Source: JAGPCK01 sp964535575 (GTDB lineage: Bacteria; Bacteroidota; Bacteroidia; UKL13-3). Taken from it: a stretch of DNA of 64,000 nt. Below, piece by piece: positions 41,650 through 50,099 of this stretch; position 1 is the first letter of the stretch, and every line of letters begins with the position of its first letter. The notes under the pieces were generated by a model, which was given only the letters and a program-made list of their open reading frames with translations, was not told the DNA's origin and searched no databases. The DNA lies in assembly GCA_964535575.1 (NCBI GenBank), contig CAZHTC010000001.1:558001-622000 (forward strand), given 5' to 3'. A program made the position numbers and the translations under genes.

Positions 41650-42672
41650 ATGGGGGTATTCAGTTTTTTAACACAGGAACTTGCTATCGATTTAGGAACA
41701 GCCAATACGCTGATTATCCATAAAGATAAGGTGGTAGTTGACGAACCTTCAATCATTGCCATTAACCGCACTACGGGCAATGTAATTGCAGTTGGCAATC
41801 AGGCTATGCAAATGCATGGCAAAGTGCATGAAGATATCAAAACCATCAGGCCGCTAAAGGATGGAGTGATTGCTGATTTTAATGCAGCCGAGCACATGAT
41901 TCGCGGACTGATAAAAATGATCAGCACCAAGAATAAATTATTCAACCCGCAGCTACGCATGGTTATTTGTATTCCATCGGGTATTACCGAAGTGGAAAAA
42001 CGTGCAGTAAAAGATTCGGCTGAGCGTGCCGGAGCCAAAGAAGTTTACCTGATTCACGAACCTATGGCTGCGGCTATTGGTATTGGCATTGATGTGTTTG
42101 AGCCAATGGGAAACATGGTGATTGACATTGGTGGAGGAACCACCGAAATTGCGGTAATTGCCCTGGCAGGTATTGTATGCGACCAGTCGATAAGAGTGGC
42201 CGGAGACGAATTTACCGATGATATTGTAGATTACATGCGCAGGCAGCACAATCTGCTGATAGGCGAGCGCAGTGCCGAGAAAATTAAAATTGAAGTAGGT
42301 GCAGCGCTGCCGGAGCTCGACAATCCGCCACCGGATTATGAAGTAAACGGCCGCGATTTGATGACCGGATTACCTAAACAAATACGGGTTTCATACAGCG
42401 AAATAGCACAGGCCCTCGATAAATCCATTTCGAAAATTGAAGAAGCGGTGTTGAGAGCGCTTGAGCTCACCCCTCCTGAATTATCGGCCGATATCTATCA
42501 AACCGGGCTGTACCTTACGGGAGGCGGAGCATTGCTGCGCGGGTTAGACAAACGTATTGCTGCTAAAACAAAGCTTCAGGTTCATGTAGCTGAAGACCCG
42601 CTGAGAGCGGTGGTACGCGGCACAGGCATTGCCCTCAAAAACCTCCATGTATTTAAAAACCTGATGACGTAA
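41650..42672 (+). CDS. mreB: Rod shape-determining protein MreB
   Basis: A 340-residue bacterial actin that forms membrane-bound filaments guiding wall elongation. ELAIDLGTANTLI (phosphate 1), MVIDIGGGTTEIAV (phosphate 2), VIDIGG-type adenosine motif later in YLTGGGALLRGLDKRI, and EPMAAAIGIGI are all intact. First gene of the mreB-mreC-mreD-mrdA-rodA operon; mreC begins 15 bases after it. Confidence 0.98.
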   Translation: MGVFSFLTQELAIDLGTANTLIIHKDKVVVDEPSIIAINRTTGNVIAVGNQAMQMHGKVHEDIKTIRPLKDGVIADFNAAEHMIRGLIKMISTKNKLFNPQLRMVICIPSGITEVEKRAVKDSAERAGAKEVYLIHEPMAAAIGIGIDVFEPMGNMVIDIGGGTTEIAVIALAGIVCDQSIRVAGDEFTDDIVDYMRRQHNLLIGERSAEKIKIEVGAALPELDNPPPDYEVNGRDLMTGLPKQIRVSYSEIAQALDKSISKIEEAVLRALELTPPELSADIYQTGLYLTGGGALLRGLDKRIAAKTKLQVHVAEDPLRAVVRGTGIALKNLHVFKNLMT

Positions 42673-42687
42673 TTCCGGAGCAGGTGA

Positions 42688-43533
42688 ATGAGAAACATTA
42701 TTGTATTTATTTACAAGTATTACGTTTTTCTGCTGTTCCTTCTGCTTGAGTTTTTTTCGCTGTACCTCATTTACCGTTACAACACCTACCAGCGCGCAAG
42801 TTTTATCAATTTTTCCAATGGAGTTTCAGGAAACGTATTCAACACGGTAGCCAATTTCAAATCGTATTTCAGATTACGGCAAATTAACGACAGCCTTCAA
42901 CTGGAAAATGCGCGGTTGCGCTCCGAACTTTTTACCAGCTATTACAACAACGAAATACGCGATTTTAAGGTAAACGACAGCATCTACAAACAGCAATACA
43001 CGTACGTTGCCGCCAAGGTGCTGAATAACTCGGTAAACAGGCGAAACAATTACCTCACCCTTAACCGAGGAAGAATTCACGGAGTAAAACAGCAGATGGG
43101 AGTGATTTGCGATAACGGAGTGGTTGGAATTGTGATGGGCGTGTCGGATCGTTTTTGCACCGTACTGTCTTTACTGAACAGCAATGCAAAAATAAGTGCG
43201 AAAATTGCCGACAACAATGCGTTTGGTTCACTTGTATGGGATGGTGACGACCCTACTACGTGCCGGTTGCTGGATGTAAATAAACACGTGGAAGTAGAGA
43301 ACGGAAAACGAATTGTGACCAGCGGTTTTTCAACCATTTTCCCTGAAAATATTCCCATTGGCGAAGTGTACACGCACAGTCTGGAGGCGGGTGATAATTT
43401 TCACACCATAAAAGTAAAATTAGCCACCAGTTTCGGAAACCTTACTTCGGTGTACATCATCAATAATTTTTACAAAGAAGAAATGGACTCGCTCGAAACC
43501 GAAGCGCAAACACGACTCACCGATGATAAATGA
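42688..43533 (+). CDS. mreC: Rod shape-determining protein MreC
   Basis: A 281-residue protein with one N-terminal membrane helix (about 9-27), a short coiled coil (residues about 60-90, LRQINDSLQLENARLRSELF), and a periplasmic beta domain with LTLNRGRIHGVKQQMGVICD and GLVWDGDDP-like loops (here GSLVWDGDDPTTCRLLDV). MreC links MreB with PBP2. The mreD start overlaps its end by 11 bases. Confidence 0.95.
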   Translation: MRNIIVFIYKYYVFLLFLLLEFFSLYLIYRYNTYQRASFINFSNGVSGNVFNTVANFKSYFRLRQINDSLQLENARLRSELFTSYYNNEIRDFKVNDSIYKQQYTYVAAKVLNNSVNRRNNYLTLNRGRIHGVKQQMGVICDNGVVGIVMGVSDRFCTVLSLLNSNAKISAKIADNNAFGSLVWDGDDPTTCRLLDVNKHVEVENGKRIVTSGFSTIFPENIPIGEVYTHSLEAGDNFHTIKVKLATSFGNLTSVYIINNFYKEEMDSLETEAQTRLTDDK

Positions 43534-44044
43534 AGCACTAAAACAATTGCTCAGGCTGGTTTTGCTCTTGTTTATTCAAGTGCTTATCATTAATAATATC
43601 AATTTATCTCCCTATGTAAATCCGTATATTTACGTATTGCTGATTATGATGATGCGGGTAAACGTGCCCAAAGCTCAATCTCTTTTAATCGGTTTCGGAT
43701 TAGGAATGCTTATGGATGTGTTTTCGAGTACGGTAGGCATTCACACGTTTGCCACCACGCTGGTTGGGTATATCAGGCCCAGGTTTCTTGCCCTCTCATT
43801 AAACAAAGAAGATTTTGACGGAAATATTGAACCAAATATTGCCAACAAGGGTTTTGTATGGTTTTTTACTTATGCCTTCAGCATTATTTTCGTACACAAC
43901 CTCGCCTTGTTTTTTCTTGAAGTGTACAGCATGAAAGAATTTTTTGCCACCATGCAGCGGGTTCTTTACAGCACCGGTGTTACTTTGCTGATGATTGTTT
44001 TGGGACAGTTTCTGTTTTTTACAGTAAAACCTTCGCATGATTGA
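43523..44044 (+). CDS. mreD: Rod shape-determining protein MreD
   Basis: A 173-residue membrane protein with five or six helices; YVNPYIYVLLIMMMRVNVPK and IGFGLGMLMDVFSSTVGIHT match MreD. Small and poorly conserved, but the position between mreC and mrdA settles it. It overlaps mreC by 11 bases and mrdA by 8, indicating tight coupling. Confidence 0.93.
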   Translation: MINEALKQLLRLVLLLFIQVLIINNINLSPYVNPYIYVLLIMMMRVNVPKAQSLLIGFGLGMLMDVFSSTVGIHTFATTLVGYIRPRFLALSLNKEDFDGNIEPNIANKGFVWFFTYAFSIIFVHNLALFFLEVYSMKEFFATMQRVLYSTGVTLLMIVLGQFLFFTVKPSHD

Positions 44045-45908
44045 TTCATCCACAAAAAAAATAACCCTCTATATTATTTTTATCAGTGTAGGATTTATTT
44101 TTCTGCTCCGCCTTTTCTGGCTGCAAGTGGTAGATGATACTTATGTGCGGTTTGCGCAAAACAATGTACTGAACGAAGAAGTGGTGTACCCGGCCCGTGG
44201 GCTAGTGTACGATCGTGACGGGAAATTATTAGTGTACAACGATGCCATTTACGATTTGATGGTAGTTCCCGAGCGTCTCAAAAAATTAGATACTGCAGGA
44301 TTTTGTGAAGTACTGGGCATTACACGCCAAGATTTTGATAAACGGTTTGAACGTATTAAAAAATCAAAGGGCTACTCGAAATACCGTGCTGTCATTTTTG
44401 AAAAACAACTTACCATACCCGTATATGCGGCCTTTCAGGAAAAACTGTATGACTTTACCGGCTTTTATGTGCAAACCCGTACCGACCGTAAATACGTGTA
44501 TAAAAGTGCGGCCCACGTAATGGGCTATATTGGCGAGGTAACGGATAAAATCATTGAGCAGTCAAAAGGGTATTACCGCATGGGCGATTATTTCGGTGTT
44601 AACGGCATTGAGCGTTCGTACGAAAATGAATTGCGGGGTACACGCGGAATAAAATACGTATTGGTGGATGTGCACAACCGCGCACAGGGCCGATACAAAG
44701 ACGGACTATTTGATACGGCATCAGTAGCAGGTTTAAATGTTACTACTACTTTAGACCACGATTTGCAGGAGTACGGAGAAAAACTCATTGCCAACAAACG
44801 CGGAAGTATAGTAGCCATCGAACCCGCTACCGGTGAAATACTGGCCATTGTATCTTTTCCAACCTATGACCCAAATTTGTTTATCGGTCGTGAGCGGGGA
44901 AACAATTATATGAAACTGCTTCGCGACCCCATGAAGCCATTATTTAACCGGCCTATTGCCGCTCCCTATCCACCGGGTTCTATTTTTAAAATTATTATGT
45001 CGCTGGTGGGGCAGCAGGAAGGTATGTTAAACCCCAACACCACCTACGGCTGTGCACGTGGAGCCAGTTTTGGAAGTGTGCATGTTGGTTGCCATCCGCA
45101 TCCCTCGCCATTGCCACTGCGGCCCGGCATTGCTGTTTCGTGCAATGCCTATTTTTGTAATGTGTACCGCTCGGTAATTGACAACCGAAGGTACCCCACC
45201 ACCGAGGCAGCTTTTGACCAATGGCGAAAACATGTGTTAAGTTTCGGGCTTGGGCAACGTTTGGGAATTGATTTACCCGGAGAAGGTACTGGCAATGTAC
45301 CCACATCAACCTACTACAGTAAAATTTACGGACAGGGGCACTGGAAGGCATCTACCACTATTTCGCTAGGTATTGGCCAGGGCGAATTGGGAATTACTCC
45401 GCTGCAAATGGCCAACGTAACAGCCATACTTGCCAACAGAGGCTACTATATTACCCCTCATATTGTAAAGGCCATAGCGGGCAAAAAACTCAACAATCCC
45501 ATTTTTACCGAAAAACATTTTACCACGGTTGATACCTCGTACTACGGAGTAGTAATTGATGCCATGCAGGATGTGGTGGAGCGGGGTACGGCCACCATTG
45601 CCCGACTGAAAAATATTGTGGTGTGCGGAAAAACCGGAACCGCTCAAAACCCGCATGGAAAAGATCACTCGGTATTTTTCGCCTTTGCTCCCAGAGAAAA
45701 CCCAAAAATTGCCATTGCGGTGGTAATTGAGAACGCAGGATTTGGTGCCACCTACGCTGCTCCAATTGCCAGTTTAATGATTGAGCAATACCTTACCGAT
45801 ACCATTACGCGACCCTGGATGGAAGAGCGACTTGTTAATACCGATTTAATTCATCAGCCAGCAACCAATGAAACAACAACAGGAAAACCTGCACACACAA
45901 CACATTGA
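44037..45908 (+). CDS. mrdA: Penicillin-binding protein 2 (elongasome transpeptidase)
   Basis: A 623-residue class B PBP that cross-links peptidoglycan during elongation. N-terminal membrane helix (about 8-30), a dimerisation domain starting at VVYPARGLVYDRDGKLL, and a transpeptidase domain with the three penicillin motifs: SIFK at 315-318 (nucleophile Ser 315), SCN at 368-370 and KTG at 532-534. The C-terminal tail is Thr-rich. rodA starts inside its last 41 bases. Confidence 0.97.
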   Translation: MIDSSTKKITLYIIFISVGFIFLLRLFWLQVVDDTYVRFAQNNVLNEEVVYPARGLVYDRDGKLLVYNDAIYDLMVVPERLKKLDTAGFCEVLGITRQDFDKRFERIKKSKGYSKYRAVIFEKQLTIPVYAAFQEKLYDFTGFYVQTRTDRKYVYKSAAHVMGYIGEVTDKIIEQSKGYYRMGDYFGVNGIERSYENELRGTRGIKYVLVDVHNRAQGRYKDGLFDTASVAGLNVTTTLDHDLQEYGEKLIANKRGSIVAIEPATGEILAIVSFPTYDPNLFIGRERGNNYMKLLRDPMKPLFNRPIAAPYPPGSIFKIIMSLVGQQEGMLNPNTTYGCARGASFGSVHVGCHPHPSPLPLRPGIAVSCNAYFCNVYRSVIDNRRYPTTEAAFDQWRKHVLSFGLGQRLGIDLPGEGTGNVPTSTYYSKIYGQGHWKASTTISLGIGQGELGITPLQMANVTAILANRGYYITPHIVKAIAGKKLNNPIFTEKHFTTVDTSYYGVVIDAMQDVVERGTATIARLKNIVVCGKTGTAQNPHGKDHSVFFAFAPRENPKIAIAVVIENAGFGATYAAPIASLMIEQYLTDTITRPWMEERLVNTDLIHQPATNETTTGKPAHTTH

Positions 45909-47145
45909 TTGGCCCACGTTGCTTATCTACACCATCTTTGTACTGGCAGGATGGGTTAATATTTATGCAGCCGTTTACGAGCCCGAGCATTCGAGCATTT
46001 TTGATATTACCCAGAACTACGGAAAGCAAATGATATGGATTGGGGTATCGGCATTTATTGCTTTAATGATTATGCTCATTGACGATAAGTTTTTTTACGC
46101 CTTCTCCTATATGTCGTACGGAATAATGATTGCGCTCAATATTGCGGTGATGTTTCTGAGTAAGGAAGTAAAAGGAGCCCACGCGTGGTTTGAGATTGGA
46201 AGTTTCAGGTTGCAGCCGGCCGAGTTTGCCAAGTTTGCCACAGCCCTCACACTTGCACGGTTTATGAGCCATTATGATTTTTCCCTTAAAGACAGAAAGC
46301 ACTGGTACAAAGTGGCGGGTATTATCTTTTTGCCAATGGGCATTATCCTGGCGCAAAATGATACCGGTTCGGCTTTGGTGTATTGCTCCTTTGTGTTTGT
46401 ACTTTACCGCGAAGGATTGCCTGGATGGATTTTGTTTATATGCCTGGCACTGGGTATTATTTCGGTACTGGCACTGGTAATGAATCCGCTTACCCTCATT
46501 TTCATTTTAATTGGTGTGGGTGTGGTGGCGGTGTTTTTGTTGAGGGCATCCAAACAGGGTATGATACTGGTGGCTGCCGTGGTATTATTTTGCGTGGGGC
46601 TGGTAAAAGGAATTGATTATTTGTTTTACAAACTGCAGCCCCACCAGCAGCAACGGGTAAATGTGCTGCTGGGTAAAGAAGTGGATTTAAAAGGAGCGGG
46701 CTATAATGTGCACCAGTCAAAAATTGCCATTGGATCGGGTGGTTTATTAGGTAAGGGTTTTCTGGAGGGTACGCAAACCAAATTTAATTTTGTGCCCGAG
46801 CAAAGCACCGATTTTATTTTTTGTACTGTTGGAGAAGAATACGGATTTGTTGGCTCCTCGGTATTAATCATTTTGTTTGTTGTGCTGTTTATTCGTTTAA
46901 TTGCCATTGCCGAGCGACAGCGCAACCGGTTTAATAAAATTTACGGATACTGTGTAGCTTCTATTTTATTTTTTCATTTCACCATCAATATCGGAATGAC
47001 CATTGGGGTGCTGCCTGTAATTGGTATTCCGCTGCCGTTTTTCAGCTACGGGGGCTCTTCGTTAATCAGCTTTACCATTTTATTGTTTATCCTGCTGCGG
47101 CTCGATGCCAGCCGCGTGTTTCAATTGCGAGGAAGCATTTATTAA
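45868..47145 (+). CDS. rodA: Rod shape-determining SEDS glycosyltransferase RodA
   Basis: A 425-residue SEDS polymerase with about ten helices that polymerises lipid II with PBP2. Diagnostic pieces: GAHAWFEIGSFRLQPAEFAK, LAQNDTGSALVYCSFVF with the catalytic Asp, GYNVHQSKIAIGSGGLLGKG, FVPEQSTDFIFCTVGEEYGF and LPFFSYGGSSLISF. The open frame overlaps mrdA by 41 bases; this ATG gives the cytoplasmic N-terminus HIDWPTLLIY.. expected for RodA. It ends the operon. Confidence 0.96.
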   Translation: MKQQQENLHTQHIDWPTLLIYTIFVLAGWVNIYAAVYEPEHSSIFDITQNYGKQMIWIGVSAFIALMIMLIDDKFFYAFSYMSYGIMIALNIAVMFLSKEVKGAHAWFEIGSFRLQPAEFAKFATALTLARFMSHYDFSLKDRKHWYKVAGIIFLPMGIILAQNDTGSALVYCSFVFVLYREGLPGWILFICLALGIISVLALVMNPLTLIFILIGVGVVAVFLLRASKQGMILVAAVVLFCVGLVKGIDYLFYKLQPHQQQRVNVLLGKEVDLKGAGYNVHQSKIAIGSGGLLGKGFLEGTQTKFNFVPEQSTDFIFCTVGEEYGFVGSSVLIILFVVLFIRLIAIAERQRNRFNKIYGYCVASILFFHFTINIGMTIGVLPVIGIPLPFFSYGGSSLISFTILLFILLRLDASRVFQLRGSIY

Positions 47146-47181
47146 TTTTTTACCCTCCTGCTCAGCCCCCCTTGTGCTACC

Positions 47182-47216
47182 GTCACTCTGAACCCGCCCA
47201 TGCGGGGAAGAGTCTG
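47182..47216. repeat. Palindromic intergenic element (GTCA..CTGA type)
   Basis: GTCACTCTGAACCCG with CGGGGAAGAGT further on forms an imperfect hairpin. It looks like a divergent member of the family GTCAnnCTGA.. of which better copies are at 52407-52430 and (inverted) 52236-52293 and 52794-52852. Confidence 0.4.
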
Positions 47217-47280
47217 TTTATGTTTTGCATAATGTCACACCCAAGCTCTCTGCTCCAAGTAAATATTTTTTCTATTCTAT

Positions 47281-47318
47281 GTTCTTTTAGCTTGACCTAA
47301 AAGAACCAAAAGGTCAAG
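47281..47318. repeat. Double hairpin with mutually exclusive pairings
   Basis: GTTCTTTTAG (47281-47290) pairs perfectly with CTAAAAGAAC (47297-47306). CTTGACC (47291-47297), which forms the loop of that hairpin, pairs instead with GGTCAAG (47312-47318). The two stems share bases and cannot form together. Similar sequences are, from memory, a dispersed repeat in Bacteroidota genomes. Confidence 0.6.
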
Positions 47319-47667
47319 ACTGCTGAGGCGTAGTTGGCGGCTGTAAGGCCTTTGCTGCCCCTGCCAAAGAATGAACTCCATCCGCTGCGCGGATGTTCAG
47401 ACACCATTCTTCTGCCACAAGCCCTGGCGCAGCAAAAACCAACACCCGCTCAACTCCTCCTCAAAGGTCGGTCATGCTCAGTCTCCCTTTGAAGACGGCA
47501 GGGGGATGAACGAATCTTTTTTGCCAAACCCTGAAACTTTTTATACCTTGCTTTTAAATATAGTAAACTATGAACCCTCGCTTAAAAAAACAAAACCTTC
47601 GCATGTCTGCCCAAAATGGAGGGATAGGCGAAAGTTTATAGCGCATATAAACGAGTTACCAGCAATT

Positions 47668-48231
47668 ATGAAAAAGACAACGACAATAATTACTACATTG
47701 ACTGTTTTACTTTTCGGTTGTTCTGACAAAGACAACAGAGTAACTGTTCAAGACACCTTTGGCAATGGTCAACCAAAAACAACTATTTACAAGACAATTG
47801 ACGACAAGAACACATACTATGAAATTAAGTATGACAGTCTTGGAAGGATTAAAGAAATAACTCCATTCTCAGACGGACAAATGAATGGAACTAAAGTCTA
47901 TTTCAGGGACAATTTAGGAGTTGTAGCATTATTGCCGCATAAAGATGGAAAGCGAGAAGGTTACACTTATGAGTTTTACGAAGGACAGCAGACCGCTTTC
48001 AAAGGCGAATCTAAGAACGGAGAATTTAACGGTCTGTCAACTTGGTTTCATAAATCCGGCAGCCCAGAAGAAACAGGCATTAGGACAAATGGCAAAAAGG
48101 AAGGCGAGTGGACAGAGTATCACGAAAACGGTCAACTTAAAGCAAAGGGGACATACATAAATGCAAGTAAACAAAACGACTGGACATATTGGAATAATGA
48201 CGGCACAATTGACACAACAAAACACGACTGA
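47668..48231 (+). CDS. MORN/YwqK-like repeat lipoprotein
   Basis: A 187-residue protein from ATG 47668 (the open frame extends further upstream but has no protein-like sequence there). Signal peptide with lipobox LLFGC (Cys about 18). It then has five to six MORN_2/YwqK repeats of ~22 residues, each with an N-G or D-G turn: DGQMNGTKVYFRDN, DGKREGYTYEFYEGQQ, NGEFNGLSTWFHKSG, NGKKEGEWTEYHENGQLKAK. YwqK-like proteins are often listed as antitoxins, but that is not supported here. Codon use leans to GAC, ACA, AAC and AGA, unlike neighbours. It is the first gene of the cassette-like array. Confidence 0.8.
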   Translation: MKKTTTIITTLTVLLFGCSDKDNRVTVQDTFGNGQPKTTIYKTIDDKNTYYEIKYDSLGRIKEITPFSDGQMNGTKVYFRDNLGVVALLPHKDGKREGYTYEFYEGQQTAFKGESKNGEFNGLSTWFHKSGSPEETGIRTNGKKEGEWTEYHENGQLKAKGTYINASKQNDWTYWNNDGTIDTTKHD

Positions 48232-48243
48232 CAGACGAATAAC

Positions 48244-48386
48244 TGCTGGTAACAGCACATTTGCAATAGGCGGGGTTTCATGCTCCGCAGACAGTTTTGT
48301 GGTAGCCGAAAGTGCAGTTCTCCGAATGAACATTTGTGCTGAAAAGCCCGCCCATCGAAAATCTGCAAACCGTTATAGCCAATGCT
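48244..48386. repeat. Cassette-type inverted repeat I
   Basis: A 143-base imperfect inverted repeat. The left arm (48244-48274) begins GCTGGTAACAGCACATTTGC and the right arm (48346-48379) ends TCTGCAAACCGTTATAGC; complementing the right arm gives TAACGGTTTGCAGATTTTCG, which aligns with the left. CGATGGGCGGGC and AATAGGCGGGG pair as well. The unpaired middle holds GCAGACAGTTTTGTG, shared with repeat II. The next gene's ATG (48382) lies in its last bases. Confidence 0.75.
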
Positions 48387-49107
48387 AAAGACAACAATGC
48401 TCATATCGACACTTTTGACTGTTTCTATAACAGTTTTTTCGCAAGACTTAAAATTAAAGTGTGGCGACAATGAAATAGACTGCCGGAATGGTAACAAAAG
48501 CCATTTTGAAATGGTTATTCACTGCCCATATGAAGAAACTGACACATTGCACTTACCACAGACTATTAAAGACAATGCAAAAAAATATCTAATCGAACGA
48601 GTTGGGAACGAATTTTACAACAAACTCAATTACTATTCAAGCCAAGTTGTCGACTTTAAAAAATATAAGGAAGTTAAGAAACAAAAAGGCTGGATAAGCA
48701 AGACAGGTGATAGAAGAGTAAAATATGCTATTCAATATTATTTTATAGTTCAAGACAGTATGAGGTATTATATTTCCGTTGTGTTTGACAAGGAAGGAAA
48801 TATTATATCAAAAGACCAATTGCCGAATTATAAAAGCAACGTACAGCTCGACAAAATAATAAGTGTTTGCGACACGAAATTAATAGCAGAACAAGACACA
48901 ATTTTTCCTGGCAGACTTTTGAATATTTCATTAGAATATTTGGACAGTGAAAACTCATTTGTTTGGAGAGTTGAAAAACCTTCTGTTGTAGGGGCGAAAC
49001 CCAGAGAAAGTATTCATAGATTTATTTTAATAAATGTAGTAAGCGGACAAATTATAAAACGAGAAACAGAGAGTTGGACTTCAGTATGCGGAGGAAATTC
49101 ATTTTAA
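48382..49107 (+). CDS. Hypothetical secreted protein
   Basis: A 241-residue protein with a signal peptide (MLKTTMLISTLLTVSITVFSQ). The mature part is a mix of strands and helices (NEIDCRNGNKSHFEMVIHCP near the start, VKYAIQYYFIVQDSMRYYIS in the middle, IINVVSGQIIKR-like strand at the end); cysteines at C27, C34 and C50 could form a disulfide. No family recognised. Its start codon lies within the right end of inverted repeat I and it is bounded by repeat II, so it is a one-gene cassette. Codon use is AT-rich with GAC/ACA preference. Confidence 0.6.
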   Translation: MLKTTMLISTLLTVSITVFSQDLKLKCGDNEIDCRNGNKSHFEMVIHCPYEETDTLHLPQTIKDNAKKYLIERVGNEFYNKLNYYSSQVVDFKKYKEVKKQKGWISKTGDRRVKYAIQYYFIVQDSMRYYISVVFDKEGNIISKDQLPNYKSNVQLDKIISVCDTKLIAEQDTIFPGRLLNISLEYLDSENSFVWRVEKPSVVGAKPRESIHRFILINVVSGQIIKRETESWTSVCGGNSF

Positions 49108-49124
49108 CGAAAGACAAAAGCACT

Positions 49125-49313
49125 GGCTATAACAGCACCCTTGCAATATGCTGGTGTTCGTGCAAGTTGCAAGCGCATTTTTTCAGCGGTGTAAACTTTT
49201 TGTTGGCGCTTGCCATAACCTGTTGAGCATTTAATCTATATTTGTGGTAGCAGACAGTTTTGTGCTTTCTAATCCAGCACATCGCAAGGCTGCAAACCGT
49301 TAGCAGTAATGCT
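49125..49313. repeat. Cassette-type inverted repeat II
   Basis: A 189-base element whose ends pair well: left arm GGCTATAACAGCACCCTTGC (49125 onward to CTGG at 49154) and right arm CCAGCACATCGCAAGGCTGC (49274 to 49305). TTGCAATATGCTGG and the complement of CCAGCACATCGCAA match in 12 of 14 bases. It carries the motif GCAGACAGTTTTGTG at 49250-49264, identical to that in repeat I, and ends GTTAGCAGTAATGCT like the end of repeat I. Confidence 0.8.
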
Positions 49314-49340
49314 ACGTGCGACCGTCAAAACCGACAGAAA

Positions 49341-49685
49341 TCACTTTGACGACTTCTTCAAATCTTTCAACCCCCAATCAGACATATTATCGACAATAGG
49401 TAACAAAGTTTGACCATATTTTGAAATTTTGTATTCCACTTTTGGCGGAATTTCTGCATAAATAATTCGTTCCAAAATTTTGTCCTCTTCCATTTCCCGA
49501 AGTTGGTTCACCAACATTTGCTTACTAATATCAGGAATTGCTTTTTGCAACATTGAAAAACGATTACAGTCTTTTCTAATCAAATGAATAATAACAGGTT
49601 TCCATTTGCCACCAATTTTATTCAAGCAATGTGTAACTGGACAATTGTTTGGGTTAAATTCTTTCGTTTTTCTTTTATTTTCCAT
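49341..49685 (-). CDS. HxlR-family winged-helix transcriptional regulator
   Basis: A 114-residue regulator with the HxlR pattern: NNCPVTHCLNKIGGKWKPVI (the conserved redox-sensitive Cys in CPVT), IRKDCNRFSMLQKAIPDISK, QMLVNQLREMEEDKILER as recognition helix area, and the wing PPKVEYKISKYGQTL. HxlR proteins sense electrophiles or oxidants and control adjacent reductase genes. It is divergent from the 49785-51684 genes and probably controls them. It is transcribed opposite to the array direction. Confidence 0.92.
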   Translation of the reverse strand: MENKRKTKEFNPNNCPVTHCLNKIGGKWKPVIIHLIRKDCNRFSMLQKAIPDISKQMLVNQLREMEEDKILERIIYAEIPPKVEYKISKYGQTLLPIVDNMSDWGLKDLKKSSK

Positions 49686-49687
49686 TG

Positions 49688-49703
49688 GTCTATATTTTTA
49701 GAC
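49688..49703. promoter_or_regulatory. Palindrome next to the HxlR start, putative operator
   Basis: GTCTATATTTTTAGAC is a 16-base inverted repeat (GTCTA, six bases, TAGAC), located three bases upstream of the HxlR ATG in the divergent promoter region. HxlR regulators bind such dyads near their own start. A second small dyad, TAGTGACTA, is just beyond. Confidence 0.45.
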
Positions 49704-49784
49704 TATAACGATAATTAGTGACTACAATATCTATTTGGACAAAGGTAATAATTTTGCATTTGTAAAATCAAGTAAATTTAAAAT

Positions 49785-50099
49785 ATGGTTACGAAGAAAA
49801 TGATAATTGGCGTATTGCTGATAATAGTTTCAGCAATTGGAGTAAAGGCGTTTGCACATTCTCGTCTTTCAAAAGAAGAAAAGGTAAAACATATTACCGA
49901 AAAAATGGCAAAGAAACTTTCACTTTCGGAAGAACAGAAAGCAAAAGTATTTCAAATTAACCTTGACAGAGCCAACGGACACGAAGACGCTTACAAACAA
50001 GGTAGAAAAAAAGAAGTTATCCAAAATGCAGTTGCAAAATGGAGAACGGATTTAAAGCAAGTTTTAACTGCTGAACAAGCCCAAAAATTAAAAATTTAA
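49785..50099 (+). CDS. Small secreted helical protein (Spy/CpxP-like)
   Basis: A 104-residue protein with an N-terminal hydrophobic segment (MIIGVLLIIVSAIGVKAFAH) serving as signal or anchor, followed by charged helices: LSKEEKVKHITEKMAKKLSL, SEEQKAKVFQINLDRANG, and a final LTAEQAQKLKI. The LTxEQ/LSEEQ motifs are those of Spy-like periplasmic chaperones, and homologues in Bacteroidota commonly respond to envelope stress. It is first in a three-gene set with the oxidoreductase, whose ATG abuts its stop. Confidence 0.6.
   Translation: MVTKKMIIGVLLIIVSAIGVKAFAHSRLSKEEKVKHITEKMAKKLSLSEEQKAKVFQINLDRANGHEDAYKQGRKKEVIQNAVAKWRTDLKQVLTAEQAQKLKI

Larger units (their letters stand above)
47146..47667. 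other. Intergenic region with dispersed palindromic repeats
   Basis: 522 bases after rodA. A palindromic element lies at 47182-47216, a double hairpin at 47281-47318, and then about 200 bases of C-rich sequence (cgctgcgcgga, cccgctcaactcctcctc) which looks like a decayed dispersed repeat rather than a gene. The last bases before the next gene, AAACGAGTTACCAGCAATT (47650-47667 area), resemble the right end of the inverted repeats found further on. An open frame from 47371 crosses it but has no protein-like content. Confidence 0.55.

Noticed and set aside
47371..47667. N-terminal extension of the MORN lipoprotein frame by 99 residues
   Set aside because: The extension has no protein-like composition, lies in a dispersed repeat, and would bury a good signal peptide with lipobox; ATG 47668 is the credible start.
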